A DNA stretch of 34,146 nt from JBOHDX01 sp050700835 (GTDB lineage Bacteria; Actinomycetota; Actinomycetes; Propionibacteriales; Nocardioidaceae). The translations under genes and the position numbers were made by a program. Each line of letters starts with the position of its first letter. Position 1 is the first letter of the stretch. The notes under the pieces were generated by a model. That model searched no databases, was not told the DNA's origin, and saw only the letters and a list, made by a program, of their open reading frames with translations. The stretch is from positions 1 through 34,146 of the forward strand of contig JBOHDX010000078.1 of the NCBI GenBank assembly GCA_050700835.1, given 5' to 3'. Below, piece by piece: positions 14,557-23,735 of this stretch.

Positions 14557-14640
14557 CGGTTTACCACGTTCTCGTGGTACTCCAGCACTTCTCATGGCTC
14601 GCAGCCCATGAGAAGTGCCAACTCACCATGAGAAGTGAGG
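14557..14640. repeat. Palindromic repeat element, copy 1
   Basis: Positions 14557-14580 are identical to 24825-24848 of copy 2 over 24 bp, with a hairpin TACCACG-TTCT-CGTGGTA. This is followed by CACTTCTCATGG (14586-14597) and its inverse CCATGAGAAGTG (14606-14617), and a further direct copy CCATGAGAAGTG at 14626-14637. It lies 12 bp past the acVLRF1 stop. Compared with copy 2 the core palindrome is imperfect and the right-hand hairpin is missing. Confidence 0.88.
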
Positions 14641-14651
14641 ACGGTCCGCCC

Positions 14652-15308
14652 TCACGCGAGCTCGTTGAGGCTCACCCGCGCCGAACGTGCCTGACGCACG
14701 GCAGCGCCGAGGACGGCCTTGCGCGGGTCGTGCACCGGCAGCCAACGCCCGGCCAGCCGTCCCGGAGCGCCCGGCACGGCGCTGGCGTCCAGCGCCTGCT
14801 CGACCATGGCACGGTCGCCTCCGCCGACCAGGGGCCACCGCCCCGACCCCAGATGGGCTCCGATCACGTCATGGACAGCGCCCCCGGCGGCCTGTGCCAG
14901 TGCGTCGGCTTGGTTGGCGCGCCGGCGGGCGTAACGCTGCTGACTCCATCCACCGGCCTTCGTCGTGCCTTGTACGTACCGGGTGCCCACCCGGGAGGCG
15001 ACGAGCTCGTCCACGCGCACCCAGCCCACCGCGAAACCGCCGCGGCGTACGAGAACCAGCCCGAACTGTGACGGCTCCGCCAGCCGCGCGTCCAGGCTCG
15101 CCCAGTCTGTGACCACGGCACCGGCAAACGCGAACCGTACCTGCGCCACGGCACCGTCCGGTGCGTTGAATCGAAGCCCCGACTCCTCGGTGGCGTCCCA
15201 AGTGAGGGAGCCATGCCGACGCTCGAACCTGGTCACCCACCCAGGGAGCCGGTCCGCAGGCACGTCCACGACGCGCCACTGTGCCGGGGTCTCGGCGCTG
15301 TCGTCCAC
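14652..15308 (-). CDS. acVLRF1 family peptidyl-tRNA hydrolase (Vms1-like release factor of actinobacteria)
   Basis: 218 aa. The region VGTRYVQGTTKAGGWSQQRYARRRANQ (107-133) carries the G-x-x-Q signature of the VLRF1 group (G120-W-S-Q123), related to the GGQ loop of release factor eRF1 and to eukaryotic Vms1/ANKZF1. Such proteins cleave the peptidyl-tRNA ester on the large subunit when nascent chains are stuck after ribosome splitting. The N-terminal half (about 1-100) is variable, as I recall for the family. The start is GTG 15308 with GGAG 4-5 nt upstream. It is a short gene on its own, with the palindromic element copy 1 directly after its stop, perhaps serving as terminator. The next gene on the strand is the ABC-F ATPase. 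Confidence 0.85.
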   Translation of the reverse strand: MDDSAETPAQWRVVDVPADRLPGWVTRFERRHGSLTWDATEESGLRFNAPDGAVAQVRFAFAGAVVTDWASLDARLAEPSQFGLVLVRRGGFAVGWVRVDELVASRVGTRYVQGTTKAGGWSQQRYARRRANQADALAQAAGGAVHDVIGAHLGSGRWPLVGGGDRAMVEQALDASAVPGAPGRLAGRWLPVHDPRKAVLGAAVRQARSARVSLNELA

Positions 15309-15509
15309 TCGTCTCCGTCCTGCCGCTGTCGATGACCGAGTCGTGTCACGTCCCCTCGCGACGGTATCCCGGCACTATCTGCTCGACGAGAACGTAAGTG
15401 GTTGCCACGGCGCCCAGCTGCGAGCCGTGCCGTGCGCTCAGCGAGGCGGCGACACCGGACTCGTGCTGCTGGCGTGACCTGCGCCGGCGCCCGACGGCTT
15501 AGCCCGCCC

Positions 15510-15893
15510 TCAGACGTTGAAGCCGAGCGCGCGAAGCATCTCGCGTCCGTCGTCGGTGATCTTGTCCGGCCCCCACGGTGGCATCCACACCCAGTTGATC
15601 CGGAACTCGTTGACGAGTCCCTCCAAGGCCTGGCGGGTCTGATCCTCGATCACGTCCGTCAGCGGACACGCCGCCGACGTCAGGGTCATGTCGAGCACGG
15701 CGTTCGTCGACTCGTCGACGTGTACGCCGTAGACCAGCCCGAGGTCGACGACGTTGATGCCAAGCTCGGGGTCGACGACGTCCTTCATCGCCTCGGTCAC
15801 GTCCTCGACCGTGGCCGGCCTTGGCCCGGACAGGTCCACGTCCGGCAGGTCGGTCGTGTCGGTCGTGTCGGTGGTGTGGGTCGTCTCAGTCAT
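15510..15893 (-). CDS. sufT: SufT-like metal-sulfur cluster assembly factor (DUF59/MIP18 domain)
   Basis: 127 aa. Residues from about 30 on form a DUF59 domain: VTEAMKDVVDPELGINVVDLGLVY, then TLTSAACPLTD with the conserved Cys, and VNEFRINWVWMPPWGPDKIT near the end. In actinobacteria this gene closes the suf operon and is thought to help Fe-S cluster maturation or transfer. The first 18 residues are Thr/Asp/His-rich (TTHTTDTTDTTD), encoded by short repeats, and unlikely to be structured. ATG 15893 is chosen because GGAAGG lies 8 nt upstream; a GTG 27 nt further upstream lacks this. It overlaps the 3' end of sufU by 8 nt, suggesting translational coupling. The following 201-bp gap to acVLRF1 (15309-15509) shows no gene and no clear terminator. 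Confidence 0.88.
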   Translation of the reverse strand: MTETTHTTDTTDTTDLPDVDLSGPRPATVEDVTEAMKDVVDPELGINVVDLGLVYGVHVDESTNAVLDMTLTSAACPLTDVIEDQTRQALEGLVNEFRINWVWMPPWGPDKITDDGREMLRALGFNV

Positions 15894-16380
15894 CTCGGTC
15901 GCCTTCCGTCGTCCTCGCACCGACCGCCTGCGCGGCCGCGGTGTCCGATGCGACCGCCTGCGCGGTCGCGTCCTTCCACGCCATCCAGCCCAGCAGCGCG
16001 CACTTCACCCGCGCCGGGAACTTCGCGACTCCGGCAAACGCCACGCCGTCCTCGAGACGGTCCTCGTCGGGCTCGACCTGCCCCCGACTCAGCATCAGCT
16101 CCGAGAACTCGTCCTGCAGGCTCATGGCCTCGTCCACCGACCTGCCGATCACGAGGTCGGTCATCACCGACGCCGACGCCTGAGAGATGGAGCACCCGAG
16201 CGCGTCGTAGGACACGTCGACGACCTTCCCGTCCTGGACGTCGACCCGCAAGGTGATCTCGTCACCGCACGTCGGGTTCACATGATGAACCTCGGTTTGG
16301 TACGGCTCGCGAAGCCCCTTGTGGTGCGGGTTCTTGTAGTGGTCCAGGATGATCTCCTGGTACAGCGCGTCGAGATCCAT
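15886..16380 (-). CDS. sufU: SufU-type zinc protein, sulfur acceptor for SufS
   Basis: 164 aa. It accepts persulfide sulfur from the cysteine desulfurase SufS. The zinc and acceptor residues C38, D40 (NPTCGDE), C63 (ALGCSISQAS) and C127 (RVKCALLGW) are all present. The region at 101-124 contains the insertion that separates SufU from IscU. The C-terminal 25 residues are Ala/Thr/Asp-rich and variable. The ATG at 16380 directly abuts the sufS stop codon, and AAGGTGG inside the end of sufS serves as a likely Shine-Dalgarno. Gene order sufS-sufU-sufT is the usual one. Confidence 0.94.
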   Translation of the reverse strand: MDLDALYQEIILDHYKNPHHKGLREPYQTEVHHVNPTCGDEITLRVDVQDGKVVDVSYDALGCSISQASASVMTDLVIGRSVDEAMSLQDEFSELMLSRGQVEPDEDRLEDGVAFAGVAKFPARVKCALLGWMAWKDATAQAVASDTAAAQAVGARTTEGDRDD

Positions 16381-17655
16381 TCAGGCCACCTTGAAGTACG
16401 TCTGGGTGAACTCGAGCGCCTCGACGAGGGCATCGATCTCGGACCGGGTCGTGTAGAGGTACGACGACGCGCGGACCGAAGACTGCACGCCGAAACGCTG
16501 ATGCGCCGGCTTTGCGCAATGGTGACCGGCCCGAACCGCGACACCACGCGAGTCGAGCACCTGGCTCACATCGTGCGGATGCACGCCGGCCAGCTCGAAG
16601 CTGATCGCGCCCCCGCGGTCCACCGCCTCCCGCGGCCCGAGAATCGTCAGACCGGGCATCCCGCCGAGCTGCTCCAGTGCGTACGACGTGATGTCGTGCT
16701 CATGGTCGGCGATCGCCTGCATGCCGATGCCCGACAGGTAGGCACACGCCGCACCCAACCCGACGGCCTCGACGATCGGCGGGGTGCCCGCCTCGAACCG
16801 GTGCGGGGGCGGAGCGAACGTCGACCGCTCCATGGTGACCGTCTCGATCATCTCGCCGCCACCGAGGAACGGCGGCAGCTGCGCCAGCAGGTCGTACCGA
16901 CCCCACAGCACACCGATTCCGGTGGGACCCACCATCTTGTGCCCGGTGAACGCCACGAAGTCGGCACCGAGGGCCGCCACGTCGACCGGCATGTGAGGCA
17001 CCGCCTGCGAGGCGTCGACGACGACGAGGGCACCAACCTCGTGGGCGCGACGCGCGATGTCGGAGATCGGGTTCACCGTGCCCAGCATGTTGGACACCCA
17101 GGTCAAGGCGACCACCTTGGTCCGCTCGTTGACCAGGTCGTCGAGCGTTGACAGGTCGAGGCGGCCGTCCTCGGTGACGTCGAACCAGCGCAGCGTCGCG
17201 CCGGTGCGGTCACGCGCCAACTGCCACGGGACGATGTTGGAGTGATGCTCCATCACCGAGATGACCACCTCGTCACCCTCACCGAGCGCTCGCGGCCAGG
17301 CGCTGTCGCTGAGCACCCGCGCCACCAGATTGAGCGCCTCGGACGAGTTCTTGGTGAACACCACCTCGTCCCGGGAGGGGGCCCCGATGAACGCCGCCAC
17401 GGTGTCGCGGGCGGACTCGAACGCCTCGGTCGACTCCGAGCCGAGCTGATGCATCGCCCTTGCCACGTTGGCATTGTGCATCGCGTAGTGCTCACTCACT
17501 GCGTCGATGACCTGTCGCGGCTTCTGCGACGTGTTGGCGCTGTCGAGGTAGACGAGCGGACGGTCGTCGGCCAGCCGCCGCCACAGGATCGGGAAGTCGG
17601 CCCGGATCCGGTCGACGTCGAACGAGACCATCGCATCAGCCGTGCGCAACGACAT
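16381..17655 (-). CDS. sufS: Cysteine desulfurase SufS
   Basis: 424 aa PLP enzyme of the class V aminotransferase fold, releasing sulfur from cysteine as an enzyme persulfide. The PLP lysine is K240 (FTGHKMVGPTGIGVLWG) and the catalytic cysteine is C380 (RAGHHCAKPAHQRFG), in the short-loop context typical of group II desulfurases that need SufU. HH at 137-138 (VMEHHSN) stacks on PLP in the family. The start ATG 17655 shares one base with the sufC stop (TGATG), implying coupled translation; an ATG at 17631 is a possible alternative and would match some homologues. Length is normal. Confidence 0.95.
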   Translation of the reverse strand: MSLRTADAMVSFDVDRIRADFPILWRRLADDRPLVYLDSANTSQKPRQVIDAVSEHYAMHNANVARAMHQLGSESTEAFESARDTVAAFIGAPSRDEVVFTKNSSEALNLVARVLSDSAWPRALGEGDEVVISVMEHHSNIVPWQLARDRTGATLRWFDVTEDGRLDLSTLDDLVNERTKVVALTWVSNMLGTVNPISDIARRAHEVGALVVVDASQAVPHMPVDVAALGADFVAFTGHKMVGPTGIGVLWGRYDLLAQLPPFLGGGEMIETVTMERSTFAPPPHRFEAGTPPIVEAVGLGAACAYLSGIGMQAIADHEHDITSYALEQLGGMPGLTILGPREAVDRGGAISFELAGVHPHDVSQVLDSRGVAVRAGHHCAKPAHQRFGVQSSVRASSYLYTTRSEIDALVEALEFTQTYFKVA

Positions 17656-18422
17656 CAGCTCGCCTCCGCTCCCGCCTTCACGTACCGGTCGTAGCCTTCG
17701 GCCTCCAGTCGTTCGGCCAGCTCGGCACCGCCCTGCTCGGCGATCCGGCCGGCCACGAAGACGTGCACGTAGTCGGGGTGGATGTAACGCAGGATCCGGG
17801 TGTAGTGCGTGATCAGCAAGACGGCGCGGTCGCCCTGGGAGCGGAACCGGTTGACGCCTTCGGCGACGACCTTGAGGGCGTCGATGTCGAGCCCCGAGTC
17901 GGTCTCGTCGAGAATCGCGAACTTCGGGTTGAGCAACTCGAGCTGGACGATCTCGTGTCGCTTCTTCTCACCGCCGGAGAAGCCCTCGTTGACGTTGCGG
18001 GTGGCGAAGTCGCGGTCCATCGAGACTCTGTCGAGCGCCTCGTTGACGTCCTTGACCCAGGTCCGAAGCTTCGGCGACTCACCGTCGAGCGCGGTCTTGG
18101 CGGTACGCAGGAAGTTCGACACGGAAACGCCGGGCACCTCGACGGGATACTGCATGGCGAGGAACAGGCCGGCGCGGGCCCGGGCGTCGACGGTCATCGT
18201 GAGCACGTCCACACCGTCGAGCGTCACCGAGCCGGACGTGATGTGGTACTTCGGGTGCCCGGCGATGGAGTAGGCCAGTGTCGACTTGCCGGAGCCGTTC
18301 GGGCCCATGATGGCGTGCGTCTCACCGGACTTCACGGTGAGGTCGACGCCGCGCAGGATCTCCTTGGCACCGTCCTCGGTGGTGACAGACACGTGCAGGT
18401 CACGGATGTCCAGGGTGGCCAT
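17655..18422 (-). CDS. sufC: Fe-S cluster assembly ATPase SufC
   Basis: 255 aa ABC-type ATPase of the SufBC2D scaffold. Walker A is GPNGSGKST (40-48), the signature is FSGGEKKRHEI, and the Walker B region is AILDETDSGLDIDAL, all as in SufC. There are no membrane segments. ATP hydrolysis is thought to open the SufB-SufD interface for cluster assembly. ATG 18422 is preceded by AGGAG at about 10 nt. It lies 22 nt after the sufD stop. Confidence 0.96.
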   Translation of the reverse strand: MATLDIRDLHVSVTTEDGAKEILRGVDLTVKSGETHAIMGPNGSGKSTLAYSIAGHPKYHITSGSVTLDGVDVLTMTVDARARAGLFLAMQYPVEVPGVSVSNFLRTAKTALDGESPKLRTWVKDVNEALDRVSMDRDFATRNVNEGFSGGEKKRHEIVQLELLNPKFAILDETDSGLDIDALKVVAEGVNRFRSQGDRAVLLITHYTRILRYIHPDYVHVFVAGRIAEQGGAELAERLEAEGYDRYVKAGAEAS

Positions 18423-18444
18423 GTGGCGGTTGCTCCTGATCGGG

Positions 18445-19632
18445 TCAGCTGATCGCGGTCAGCGGGTTGGTGGTGGCGGGTGGGAGGCCGACGCCGGCGG
18501 CCAACTCGGTCTCGACGGCGGCCATCAGGTGCTCCTCGATCTCGGGGACCCGCAGGCGACGGACGATGTCGGCGAAGAACCCGTGCACGACGAGTCGGCG
18601 GGCCTCGGCCTCGGTCACGCCACGGCTCTGCAGATAGAACAGCTGCTCGTCGTCGAACCTTCCGGTCGCGCTCGCGTGTCCGGCACCCTTGATCTCTCCG
18701 GTCTCGATCTCCAGGTTCGGCACCGAGTCCGCCCGGCAGCCGTCGGTGAGCACGAGATTGCGGTTGCTCTCGTAGGTCTCGATGCCCTCTGCCTCCTTGC
18801 GGATCAGGACGTCGCCGACCCAGACCGAGTGGGCACCGTGACCCTGCAGAGCACCGCGGAAGTCGACGTTGCTGCGCGTCGAGGGTGCGTTGTGGTCCAC
18901 GAACAAGCGGTGCTCGATGTGCTGCCCGGCGTCGACGAAGTAGAGGCCGAACATCTCCAGCTCGCCGCCAGGCCCGTCGTACTCCGCGGTCTCGACCATC
19001 CGTACGACGTCGCCGCCGAGGCTGGCCTGGAACGAGCGAACCCGGGCGTCACGACCGAGCTTGACGCCGACATGGCCCAGGTGGATGGCGTCGTCGTCCC
19101 ACAGCTGCAGAGAGCCGAGCTGGAGAGACGCGTTGTCGCCGACAAGCACGTCGACGGAGGCGAGATAGCGCGCACTGCCGGTGTGCTCGAACACCACGGT
19201 GGCCTTCGAGTGGGCGCCCAGCCGCACCACGATGTGGCCGTAGACGAGATCCTCCGGCGACGAGCCCGACAGGTGCACCACCACCGGGCGGTCCACCTCG
19301 GTGTCGGCTGCCACGTCGAGCAGCACCGCGCCACCGGAGTGGGCGACGGCCAGGGCCGACGGCCGGTCGGCCGGAAACTGCCCTCCCAGGGCGATCGCGT
19401 CGTCGGTGCTCAGCTCGCCGATCGTCACACCCTCAGGCGCGTCGACGTCCCACTTGAGGCGTCCGCCGGACGACGTGCCGTCGAGTACGCCGCGAAGCCG
19501 ACGGAGCGGGGTGAAGCGCCACACTTCCTCGCGGCCGTTGGGCATCGGGTGGTCGTCGAGGGAGTAGGACCCCGCGGGGTGCAGATGGCTGGACACCTTG
19601 GACGTCTCGACAGCCTCGGACAGGTTGTTCAC
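18445..19632 (-). CDS. sufD: Fe-S cluster assembly protein SufD
   Basis: 395 aa. The N-terminus contains EEVWRFTPLRRLRGVL, and the C-terminal half is a right-handed beta-helix with the family-typical HNAPSTRSNVDFRGALQGHGAHSVWVGDVLI and the ending DEQLFYLQSRGVTEAEARRLVVHGF, also seen in SufB. It partners SufB in the SufBC2D complex. The start is GTG 19632 with GAAGGAG 4 nt upstream. The 72-nt gap after sufB is the longest inside the operon and shows no hairpin of note. Confidence 0.95.
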   Translation of the reverse strand: MNNLSEAVETSKVSSHLHPAGSYSLDDHPMPNGREEVWRFTPLRRLRGVLDGTSSGGRLKWDVDAPEGVTIGELSTDDAIALGGQFPADRPSALAVAHSGGAVLLDVAADTEVDRPVVVHLSGSSPEDLVYGHIVVRLGAHSKATVVFEHTGSARYLASVDVLVGDNASLQLGSLQLWDDDAIHLGHVGVKLGRDARVRSFQASLGGDVVRMVETAEYDGPGGELEMFGLYFVDAGQHIEHRLFVDHNAPSTRSNVDFRGALQGHGAHSVWVGDVLIRKEAEGIETYESNRNLVLTDGCRADSVPNLEIETGEIKGAGHASATGRFDDEQLFYLQSRGVTEAEARRLVVHGFFADIVRRLRVPEIEEHLMAAVETELAAGVGLPPATTNPLTAIS

Positions 19633-19704
19633 TCGGCTCCTTCGGTGAGTCGACGGGATTCTGCGTGCGGTCCGGCGGCGCGGGAACTGGGGCTGGCGCG
19701 GGGG

Positions 19705-21113
<1,409 letters not shown>

Positions 21114-21117
<4 letters not shown>

Positions 21118-21884
21118 CGATGCTTCCTCTCGGTTGCGGATGCGGTGCTGCGGCTCGGTGAGCCGCCGGTGGTGGTGGTGGTGGTGCTCCGGGTCGGGGC
21201 CGGGGTCGGGGTAGGACGGGGGACGTTCGTGGTGCAGACGCCGTCGCCGTGCGCAATCGTCGCAAGTCGCTGGACGTGCCGGCCCAGCAGGCGCCCGATC
21301 GCCTGTGTCTCCGCCTCGCACAGCTGCGGGAACTCCGCCGCCACGTGCGCGACGGGACAGTTGTGCTGGCAGATCTGGTCGCCGCTCGGCGCGGTTCGCA
21401 CCGACGCGGCGTAGCCGTCGCTGGTCAAAGCCCGTGCGAGCACCTCGGCCCGCGTCGACTCCGGTGCGGCGTCGAGCAGCGGGCGGTAGCGAGCCTCGAG
21501 GTCGCCGACGCGCCGCTGGGCGAAGGCGTCGACCGCCTGGGCGCCACCGGTTTCGGCGAGGAACCGGAGCGCGTCGACCGCTAGGTCGTCGTAGGCCTGG
21601 TCGAACGCCTCACGGCCCGCATCGGTGAGGACGAAGACCTTGGCCGGACGGCCGCGCCCCCGGGCGCCGTAGATCCGCTCCTCGCGGGCCTCCAGCACGC
21701 CTTCAGCCACCAGATGGTCCAGGTGCCGGCGTACGGCGGCCGGTGTCAGTGCCAGCTGCTCGGCCAACTTGGCGGCCGTGGACGGCCCGCTCTGCAGAAT
21801 CGCGCGGGCCACTCGGTCGCGGGTGGGTGCATCGGCAGACGACTCGTCGGGGCTCTGAGCCCGTGAGGAGTCCGCGCGCAACAT
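21114..21884 (-). CDS. sufR: SufR-type Fe-S sensing transcriptional repressor
   Basis: 256 aa from ATG 21884. An N-terminal winged helix-turn-helix (about 21-88: STAAKLAEQLALTPAAVRRHLDHLVAEGVLEA with the wing GRGRPAKVFVLTDAG) is followed by a C-terminal domain with C172-x3-C176-x12-C189 and C217 (GDGVCTTN). The three spaced cysteines match the cluster ligands of SufR. With a [4Fe-4S] or [2Fe-2S] cluster it represses suf; on cluster loss suf is derepressed. The last ~35 residues are Pro/Thr/Ser repeats (TPTPAPTRSTTTTTTGG), unusual for the family and encoded by GGT and GGGTCG repeats. GTG 21890 is an alternative start. A palindrome at 21888-21902 over the start is a likely self-operator. It is first in the suf operon. 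Confidence 0.92.
21168..21213. repeat. (GGT)n and (GGGTCG)n short repeats in the 3' end of sufR
   Basis: About six GGT units (21168-21186) and about three to four GGGTCG/GGGCCG units (21191-21213) on the plus strand. In the sufR frame they encode Thr and Pro-Thr/Pro-Ala runs just before the sufB start. Confidence 0.75.
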
Positions 21885-21887
21885 TTC

Positions 21888-21902
21888 CACAACGCCATTG
21901 TG
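21888..21902. promoter_or_regulatory. Candidate SufR operator, CACAA-N5-TTGTG
   Basis: CACAACGCCATTGTG is a palindrome with 5-bp perfect arms and a 5-bp centre, directly at the sufR start region. An autoregulated suf operon is expected to carry its operator here. The arm and spacer size resemble the palindrome reported for mycobacterial SufR as I remember it, but bases differ; binding is inference. Confidence 0.45.
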
Positions 21903-21936
21903 ACGTAATTGGGTCCTGACCACAAACCCACCCCTA

Positions 21937-21985
21937 CCCCCCATCCGCCCCTCGTCCCCATCCGCCCCCCGTCCGCCCCCATCCG
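21937..21985. repeat. C-rich short direct repeats in the sufR-ABC divergent gap
   Basis: CCCCATCCGCCCC-like units recur about three to four times with CTCGT or CGT between them, in the 148-bp gap between the divergent sufR and ABC transporter genes. Confidence 0.6.
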
Positions 21986-22020
21986 AGCGGCCCAGCGAGG
22001 AGGGCGGGGGCGGCGAAACT

Positions 22021-22032
22021 TACACTCGCGGA
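22021..22032 (+). promoter_or_regulatory. Candidate leaderless promoter of the ABC-2 transporter operon
   Basis: TACACT (22021-22026) is followed by 6 nt and GTG at 22033. It fits TANNNT and supports that GTG as the start. Confidence 0.55.
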
Positions 22033-22953
22033 GTGGAGTCCCCCGCCGTCGTGGTCGACGGTCTCGTCATGGCCTACGGCGATCGCACCGCCGTCGACGG
22101 GCTGTCCCTGGAGGTCCCCGCCGGCCGGGTCACGGCGGTCCTCGGTCCCAACGGGGCGGGCAAGACCACGACCATCGAGACCTGCGAAGGCTACCGGCGC
22201 CCACAGTCCGGCCGGGTCCGCGTCCTCGGCCTCGACCCGTTCACGCAGTCGCGCGCCCTGCGCCCGCGCGTCGGTGTGATGCTGCAGAGCGGTGGCGCGT
22301 GGTCCGGCGCCCGGGCGCACGAGATGCTCCGCCACATGGCGGCGCTGCACGCCGACCCGCTCGACGTGCCCGCACTGATCGAGCGTCTCGGCCTGGGTGC
22401 CTGCGGACGCACGGCGTTCCGTCGCCTGTCCGGTGGCCAGCAGCAGCGCCTCAGCCTCGCGATGGCCGTGGTCGGACGGCCCGAGCTGGTGTTCCTCGAT
22501 GAGCCGACCGCCGGGCTCGACCCGCAGGCGCGACGGGCCACCTGGCGGCTGGTCGACGAGCTTCGTGAGGCAGGGGTGACGGTCGTGCTCACCACCCACT
22601 TCATGGACGAGGCCGAGCACTTGGCCGACCTCGTGCACGTGCTAGACCACGGCCGGCTGATCGCCTCGGGCACCCCTGCCGCCCTGACCGCGACCGGCGC
22701 CGAGAACACGATCCGCTTCACCGCCCGACCGGGGCTCGACCTCGACAGCCTGGCGGCCGCGCTGCCGAAGGGGAGCAAGGTCATCGAGCAGGTTCCCGGC
22801 GCCTACCTCGTGCGCGGCGAGGTCGATCCGGGCATGTTGGCGACCCTGACCGCCTGGTGCGCCTCGCACGGAGTCCTGGCCGACTCGCTCTCGGTCGAGC
22901 GCCGCACTCTCGAGGACGTCTTCCTCGACCTGACCGGGCGGGAGCTCCGCTGA
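22033..22953 (+). CDS. ABC transporter ATP-binding protein (ABC-2/DrrA type)
   Basis: 306 aa. Walker A is GPNGAGKTT (38-46), the signature is LSGGQQQRLSLA (about 133-144) and Walker B is LVFLDEPTAGLDP (about 153-165), followed by the switch TTHFMDEAEHLAD. The C-terminal ~75 residues form the DrrA-type extension ending in LEDVFLDLTGREL. It pairs with the permease encoded next, whose ATG shares a base with this stop (TGATG). From memory the same pair precedes heme A synthase in M. tuberculosis (Rv1458c-Rv1457c-Rv1456c) and is labelled antibiotic transport. Given its fixed place beside ctaA, a role in heme or cytochrome oxidase maturation is possible but unproven. Confidence 0.9.
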   Translation: MESPAVVVDGLVMAYGDRTAVDGLSLEVPAGRVTAVLGPNGAGKTTTIETCEGYRRPQSGRVRVLGLDPFTQSRALRPRVGVMLQSGGAWSGARAHEMLRHMAALHADPLDVPALIERLGLGACGRTAFRRLSGGQQQRLSLAMAVVGRPELVFLDEPTAGLDPQARRATWRLVDELREAGVTVVLTTHFMDEAEHLADLVHVLDHGRLIASGTPAALTATGAENTIRFTARPGLDLDSLAAALPKGSKVIEQVPGAYLVRGEVDPGMLATLTAWCASHGVLADSLSVERRTLEDVFLDLTGRELR

Positions 22954-23735
22954 TGACCGCGCCCGTCCTCACGTTCACGCCGTCGCCCGGCGCGGCCCCG
23001 CTGGTGCGGATGATCCGCACCCAGGCGTCGATGGAGACGAGGCTGCTGCTGCGCAATGGGGAGCAGCTCCTGCTCGCGCTGGTCATCCCGCTGCTGGTGC
23101 TGATCGGCGGTGTCGAGTCGGGAAACCTGGTCGACCTGGGTCCAGGGCGCCGGGTGGACGTGCTCACTCCAGGCGTCCTCGCCCTCGCGATCCTGTCAAC
23201 GGCGTTCACCGCACTGGCGATCGCGACCGGCTTCGAGCGACGGTACGGCGTGCTGAAGCGGCTCGGCGCGTCCCCGCTGCCACGGGCGGGGCTGCTGGCC
23301 GGCAAGACCACCGCCGTGCTGGTGGTGGAGACCCTGCAGCTGTTGGTGATCGCGATAGTCGGGTGGGCGTTGGGCTGGCATCCGCGCGGCGGACCCCTCG
23401 CGGTGCTCGACCTGGTGCTGCTCGCGGTGCTGGGCACGGCCGCGTTCGGCGCTCTGGGCCTCCTGGTCGCGGGCACCCTGCGCGCTGAGGCCACGCTCGC
23501 CGCTGCCAACCTCGTGTACGTCCTGCTGCTCACCGGCGGCGGCGTGGTCGTACCCCTGAACCGCTATCCGGGGCCGGCGCAGCCGTTCATGGAAGCCCTC
23601 CCCTCCGGAGCGCTCGCGGAAGGCATGCGGGGGGCGCTGTCCGGGTCGGGACTCGGACTCTGGCACGTGCTGGTGCTGGCGCTGTGGACCGTCGGTGCGG
23701 GAGCCTTGACCGCCAAGACCTTCCGGTGGGAGTGA
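22953..23735 (+). CDS. ABC-2 type transporter permease
   Basis: 260 aa with about six hydrophobic segments, beginning near LLLALVIPLLVLIGGV and ending with LWHVLVLALWTVGAGAL. The motif FERRYGVLKRLGASPLPR in the first cytoplasmic loop is typical of ABC-2 permeases of the DrrB kind. ATG 22953 overlaps the ATPase stop. Its own stop overlaps the next gene as GTGA, so the three genes look like one transcript. The substrate is unknown. Confidence 0.88.
   Translation: MTAPVLTFTPSPGAAPLVRMIRTQASMETRLLLRNGEQLLLALVIPLLVLIGGVESGNLVDLGPGRRVDVLTPGVLALAILSTAFTALAIATGFERRYGVLKRLGASPLPRAGLLAGKTTAVLVVETLQLLVIAIVGWALGWHPRGGPLAVLDLVLLAVLGTAAFGALGLLVAGTLRAEATLAAANLVYVLLLTGGGVVVPLNRYPGPAQPFMEALPSGALAEGMRGALSGSGLGLWHVLVLALWTVGAGALTAKTFRWE

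Noticed and set aside
15386..15412. ACGAGAACGT followed by AGTGGTT, resembling a third copy of the palindromic element
   Set aside because: Only about ten bases match the inverse of the hairpin loop and neither the long palindrome nor the arms are present; this can arise by chance.
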